DNA of 14,600 nucleotides, from positions 1 to 14,600 of the forward strand of contig JAHJXC010000027.1 of the NCBI GenBank assembly GCA_018827845.1, given 5' to 3'. The notes below the pieces were generated by a model, which had not been told where the DNA came from, searched no databases, and saw only the letters and a program-made list of their open reading frames with translations. This document shows positions 12,504 to 14,600 of this stretch, one piece after another. Numbering within the stretch: the stretch's first letter is position 1; every line of letters begins with the position of its first letter. Made by a program: the position numbers and the translations under genes. Source of the DNA: Patescibacteria group bacterium. Lineage in GTDB: Bacteria > Patescibacteriota > Minisyncoccia > UBA9983.

Positions 12504-13770
12504 TTTTTGGTACAAATTAAAAGTAATTTTTAAGGATCCGGATTTAAGAAAAAAGATTCTTTTTATTCTTTTTATTCTGATTCTTTTTAGGCTGGGTGCC
12601 AATATTCCTATTCCTGGCATTGATCAGATAAGATTGCAGCAGTTTTTTGCCGGCAATCAGTTTTTTGGCTTGCTAAATATTTTTTCCGGCGGCGGTTTGT
12701 CCAATCTTTCCATTCTTATGCTCGGCGTTGCTCCTTTTATTACGGCCACCATTATCATGCAGCTTTTGACCATGATTTTTCCGAGATTAAAAGAGATTTA
12801 TTTTGAGGAAGGAGAAGCAGGCAAGCAGAGATTTAATCAATATTCCCGTTTCTTAACTGTGCCATTGGCTGCTCTTCAGGGTTTTGGCTTGCTGGCTTTG
12901 TTGGAGAACCAGCAGGTTTTAGCCAACCTGACTTTTTTTGACAGAATTACAAATATTATTATTGTTACAGCCGGTTCGGTTCTTTTGATGTGGCTGGGAG
13001 AATTGGTTTCAGAATACGGGATTGGCAACGGTATTTCGCTTTTGATTTTTGCCGGAATTGTGGCTAGTCTGCCAAACACTATTCAGCAGGTATTTTTCAC
13101 ATTTGATGTTTCCCAAATTCCTTTATATATTGGTTTTTTGGCCGCTTCAATTATGATTATTAGCGGCGTAGTCATTATAACTGAGGCAGAACGGCATATT
13201 CCTATTTCTTATGCCAAACAGGTAAGAGGAATGAAAATGTACGGCGGTTTTTCCACCCACCTTCCATTAAGAGTCAATCAGGCAGGAGTTATTCCTATTA
13301 TTTTCGCCATTTCCATTCTTTTATTCCCTCAGATGATTGTTAATGTTCTTGCTAAGATTGGGGGCGGTTTTGTAAAAACGTTTTCCGAGTATCTTGTGGG
13401 TTTTTTGAATAATCTTTGGGTCTACGGTTTTTTATATTTTATTTTAGTTTTTGCTTTTACTTATTTTTATACTGCTGTCACTTTTGATCCGGAAGCGCTT
13501 TCCAATAATCTTCAGAAAGGCGGGGCTTTTGTGCCGGGCATCAGGCCGGGCAGGTCAACAGCTGAGTATATTGCTAAGATTCTTTACAGAATTACCTTAG
13601 TGGGCGCTATTTTCCTAGGGTTAATTGCGGTTTTGCCTTTAAGCATGCAGGCGATAACAGGAATGCAGGCGCTCGCTCTCGGCGGCACTGCCTTGCTTAT
13701 CGTTGTCTCAGTGGTTTTGGAAACCATCAAACAAATTGAATCTCAAATCGTAATGCGGGAGTATGAATAG
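12496..13770 (+). CDS. secY: Protein translocase subunit SecY
   Basis: SecY is the pore subunit of the Sec translocon. The 424-residue protein has about ten membrane segments, the N-terminal KDPDLRKKILFILFILILFRLG, the plug region FSGGGLSNLSILMLGVAPFITA, and FSTHLPLRVNQAGVIPIIFA around TM7. It ends with KQIESQIVMREYE before TAG. It is coupled to rplO. The usual followers (adk, map, infA, rpmJ, rpsM) do not come next; a toxin-antitoxin pair does. The last 41 nt before the final base are repeated at 14320-14360. Confidence 0.98.
   Translation: MNNFWYKLKVIFKDPDLRKKILFILFILILFRLGANIPIPGIDQIRLQQFFAGNQFFGLLNIFSGGGLSNLSILMLGVAPFITATIIMQLLTMIFPRLKEIYFEEGEAGKQRFNQYSRFLTVPLAALQGFGLLALLENQQVLANLTFFDRITNIIIVTAGSVLLMWLGELVSEYGIGNGISLLIFAGIVASLPNTIQQVFFTFDVSQIPLYIGFLAASIMIISGVVIITEAERHIPISYAKQVRGMKMYGGFSTHLPLRVNQAGVIPIIFAISILLFPQMIVNVLAKIGGGFVKTFSEYLVGFLNNLWVYGFLYFILVFAFTYFYTAVTFDPEALSNNLQKGGAFVPGIRPGRSTAEYIAKILYRITLVGAIFLGLIAVLPLSMQAITGMQALALGGTALLIVVSVVLETIKQIESQIVMREYE
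13729..13769 (+). repeat. Direct repeat, copy A: secY 3' end
   Basis: These 41 nt at the end of secY recur at 14320-14360 with a single mismatch, ATT to ATA in an Ile codon. The start-to-start distance is 591 nt. Similarity resumes further downstream in the promoters (13777-13809 against 14375-14407, 29 of 33 identical). Confidence 0.95.
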
Positions 13771-13776
13771 GCCAAT

Positions 13777-13806
13777 TTGACTTCTGATTTTATGTTGTGA
13801 TAAGAT
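13777..13806 (+). promoter_or_regulatory. Promoter of toxin-antitoxin module 1
   Basis: TTGACT (13777-13782), 18-nt spacer, TAAGAT (13801-13806), with an extended -10 TGA (13798-13800). Predicted start is around 13813, almost on the ATG at 13815, so the message would be leaderless or nearly so. The same layout is conserved at 14375-14404. Confidence 0.65.
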
Positions 13807-13814
13807 AGGGATAT

Positions 13815-14060
13815 ATGGCAACGATTACTATTCCAAAAGAATTAACTAAAAAGGGAGAATTAGTCGTTATTCCTCGAAAAGAATATGATGAATTTTTGCG
13901 TATTTCAAAGATAATACCCAAAGATCAAGAGTGGTTTTGGACAAAAGAATGGCAGGGAAAGGAAAAAGAAGCGACTAGAGATATTTGCTTAAAAAATGTC
14001 AGCGCTCCGTATAAAACAAGAAAAGAACTTCAGGCGGTCCTGAATAAACTAAAAAGATAA
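13815..14060 (+). CDS. Type II antitoxin (partner of the RelE/ParE-family toxin)
   Basis: This 81-residue protein starts MATITIPKELTKKGELVVIPRKEYDEFL, like short AbrB- or Phd-type antitoxins; the N-terminal half would form a DNA-binding dimer and the Lys-rich C-terminus would wrap the toxin. The exact fold family is not certain. The assignment rests mainly on context: a RelE/ParE-type toxin gene starts 4 nt after its stop, and a related N-terminus recurs in the gene at 14419. Residues 45-65 are Trp-, Lys- and Glu-rich. The predicted start of transcription nearly coincides with the ATG, so translation may be leaderless. It probably represses its own promoter, as is common for this class. Confidence 0.82.
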   Translation: MATITIPKELTKKGELVVIPRKEYDEFLRISKIIPKDQEWFWTKEWQGKEKEATRDICLKNVSAPYKTRKELQAVLNKLKR

Positions 14061-14063
14061 AAT

Positions 14064-14321
14064 ATGGAAATTCAGTTTACTAAATCTTTTGAAAAAGATT
14101 ACAAAAATCTTTCTCGCGAAATTCAGAAGCGCTTAGACAAACAACTCATTTTTCTTTTAGAAAATTTTCAATACCCTTCCTTAAGAATTAAAAAAATAGA
14201 AGGCCATTCTGAGATTTGGGAAGGTCGAGTCAGTAAGGATTATCGTTTTACTTTTCAAATTGGAAGAAGCATATATTTTATTAGACGAGCAGGAACCCAC
14301 GATATCCTGAGAAGACCTTAA
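14064..14321 (+). CDS. Type II toxin, RelE/ParE superfamily
   Basis: The 85-residue protein fits the small RelE/ParE fold: N-terminal MEIQFTKSFEKDYKNLSREIQ helix region, then KKIEGHSEIWEGRVSKDYRFTF (43-64) and a C-terminal RRAGTHDILRRP (74-85). His79 with Arg55, Lys58 and Arg61 are candidate active-site residues, typical of the mRNA-cleaving YafQ/RelE side of the family rather than ParE, but this is a guess from motif shape. The last two bases of its TAA stop (14319-14321) are the first two bases of the repeated secY end, so the ORF terminates exactly at a duplication junction. It looks intact. Confidence 0.88.
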   Translation: MEIQFTKSFEKDYKNLSREIQKRLDKQLIFLLENFQYPSLRIKKIEGHSEIWEGRVSKDYRFTFQIGRSIYFIRRAGTHDILRRP

Positions 14322-14360
14322 ACAAATAGAATCTCAAATCGTAATGCGGGAGTATGAATA
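14320..14360 (+). repeat. Direct repeat, copy B: duplicated secY 3' end
   Basis: A 40/41 match to 13729-13769. Read in the secY frame it still encodes KQIESQIVMREYE and ends in a stop (TAA instead of TAG). Both differences from copy A are therefore silent. No start codon or upstream secY sequence accompanies it, so it is not a gene. Confidence 0.95.
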
Positions 14361-14374
14361 AAGTTGCACAAGAT

Positions 14375-14404
14375 TTGACTTCCGATTTTCTGCTGTGATA
14401 TGAT
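14375..14404 (+). promoter_or_regulatory. Promoter of second antitoxin gene
   Basis: TTGACT (14375-14380), 18-nt spacer, TATGAT (14399-14404), extended -10 TGA (14396-14398). Spacing and surrounding bases match the promoter at 13777-13806. Predicted start near 14411 leaves only about 8 nt before the ATG at 14419. Confidence 0.65.
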
Positions 14405-14418
14405 AGGATAAAAATATA

Positions 14419-14600
14419 TGGCTACAGCAATCGGCATTAAAAGAAATATAACTTTACCCAAATCCCTTATTAAGAAGGAGGGATTAGTAATTTTACCATT
14501 GGAAAAATACGAAAAAATAAAGGAAGATTTGGAGATGATTCAATCAAAAAAATTACTGAAAGATATCGCAAAAGCCAGACAAGAAATTAAAAAAGGTAAA
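14419..14600 (+). CDS. Second antitoxin-like protein (partial, runs off the window)
   Basis: An open frame of 60 codons with no stop before the window ends. It starts MATAIGIKRNITLPKSLIKK, followed by GLVILPLEKYEKIKEDLEMI. The layout matches the antitoxin at 13815 (MAT start, I-x-LPK/IPK-x-L, K-x-G-LVV/VI-P, a Tyr after a charged residue), but the sequences have diverged well beyond the near-identical secY tails before them. A toxin gene probably follows outside the window. Promoter and ATG placement are conserved with module 1. Confidence 0.75.

Overview
The window reads as a chromosomal segment of a Candidate Phyla Radiation (Patescibacteria) bacterium, most likely a Parcubacteria-type lineage. 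The grounds are: AT-rich, very compact gene packing; a str/S10/spc ribosomal gene cluster without an L30 gene between rpsE and rplO; a zinc-type short S14; a four-helix-bundle (23S intervening-sequence type) gene inside the cluster; a CPR-style thioredoxin/DsbD membrane protein; and short GC-rich palindromes and GAGCGAAGCGA-like repeats in the gaps, of a kind I associate with Parcubacteria genomes. TGA is used as a normal stop, so this is not a code-25 lineage. The taxon call is inference from content; no database was consulted. All genes are on the + strand.

Layout: (1) 31-654, M50 site-2-type membrane protease. (2) 663-1594, a self-contained unit: promoter, a 46-residue Pro/Lys/Glu-rich small ORF with a perfect Shine-Dalgarno site, an overlapping 224-residue protein of unknown function with paired CxxC motifs, and an intrinsic terminator. 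(3) 1579-5145, the str block rpsL-rpsG-[four-helix-bundle gene bracketed by inverted AT-rich repeats]-fusA. (4) 5148-8173, tuf-rpsJ-rplC-rplD, with a promoter and a hairpin before tuf and a dense palindromic repeat cluster between rpsJ and rplC. (5) 8163-9284, a membrane thioredoxin/DsbD-like redox protein overlapping the rplD end by 11 nt. It occupies the place where rplW-rplB-rpsS-rplV-rpsC-rplP-rpmC-rpsQ-rplN-rplX would normally lie; none of those ten genes is in the window. (6) 9285-13770, a second transcription unit rplE-rpsN-rpsH-rplF-rplR-rpsE-rplO-secY, with its own promoter and a terminator-like palindrome before rplE, and a probable 136-bp MITE between rplE and rpsN. (7) 13777-14600, a type II toxin-antitoxin pair. 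It is followed by a second copy of the last 13 codons of secY and a second, diverged antitoxin gene that runs off the window.

Functionally the core is translation (30S and 50S proteins, EF-G, EF-Tu) plus the SecY translocon. Accessory genes and repeats sit at operon joints: after the protease, between rpsG and fusA, between rpsJ and rplC, after rplD, between rplE and rpsN, and after secY. Most starts lack a Shine-Dalgarno sequence. The clear exception is the 46-residue ORF at 754, which makes unit (2) look different in origin from its neighbours.

The observations I rank highest are: the probable MITE that duplicated the TATG containing the rpsN start codon; the secY 3'-end duplication that brackets a toxin-antitoxin cassette and differs only synonymously; the split S10 operon with a redox membrane gene at the break; and the uncharacterised promoter-smORF-zinc-protein-terminator unit. 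No gene-free stretch exceeds 150 bases.
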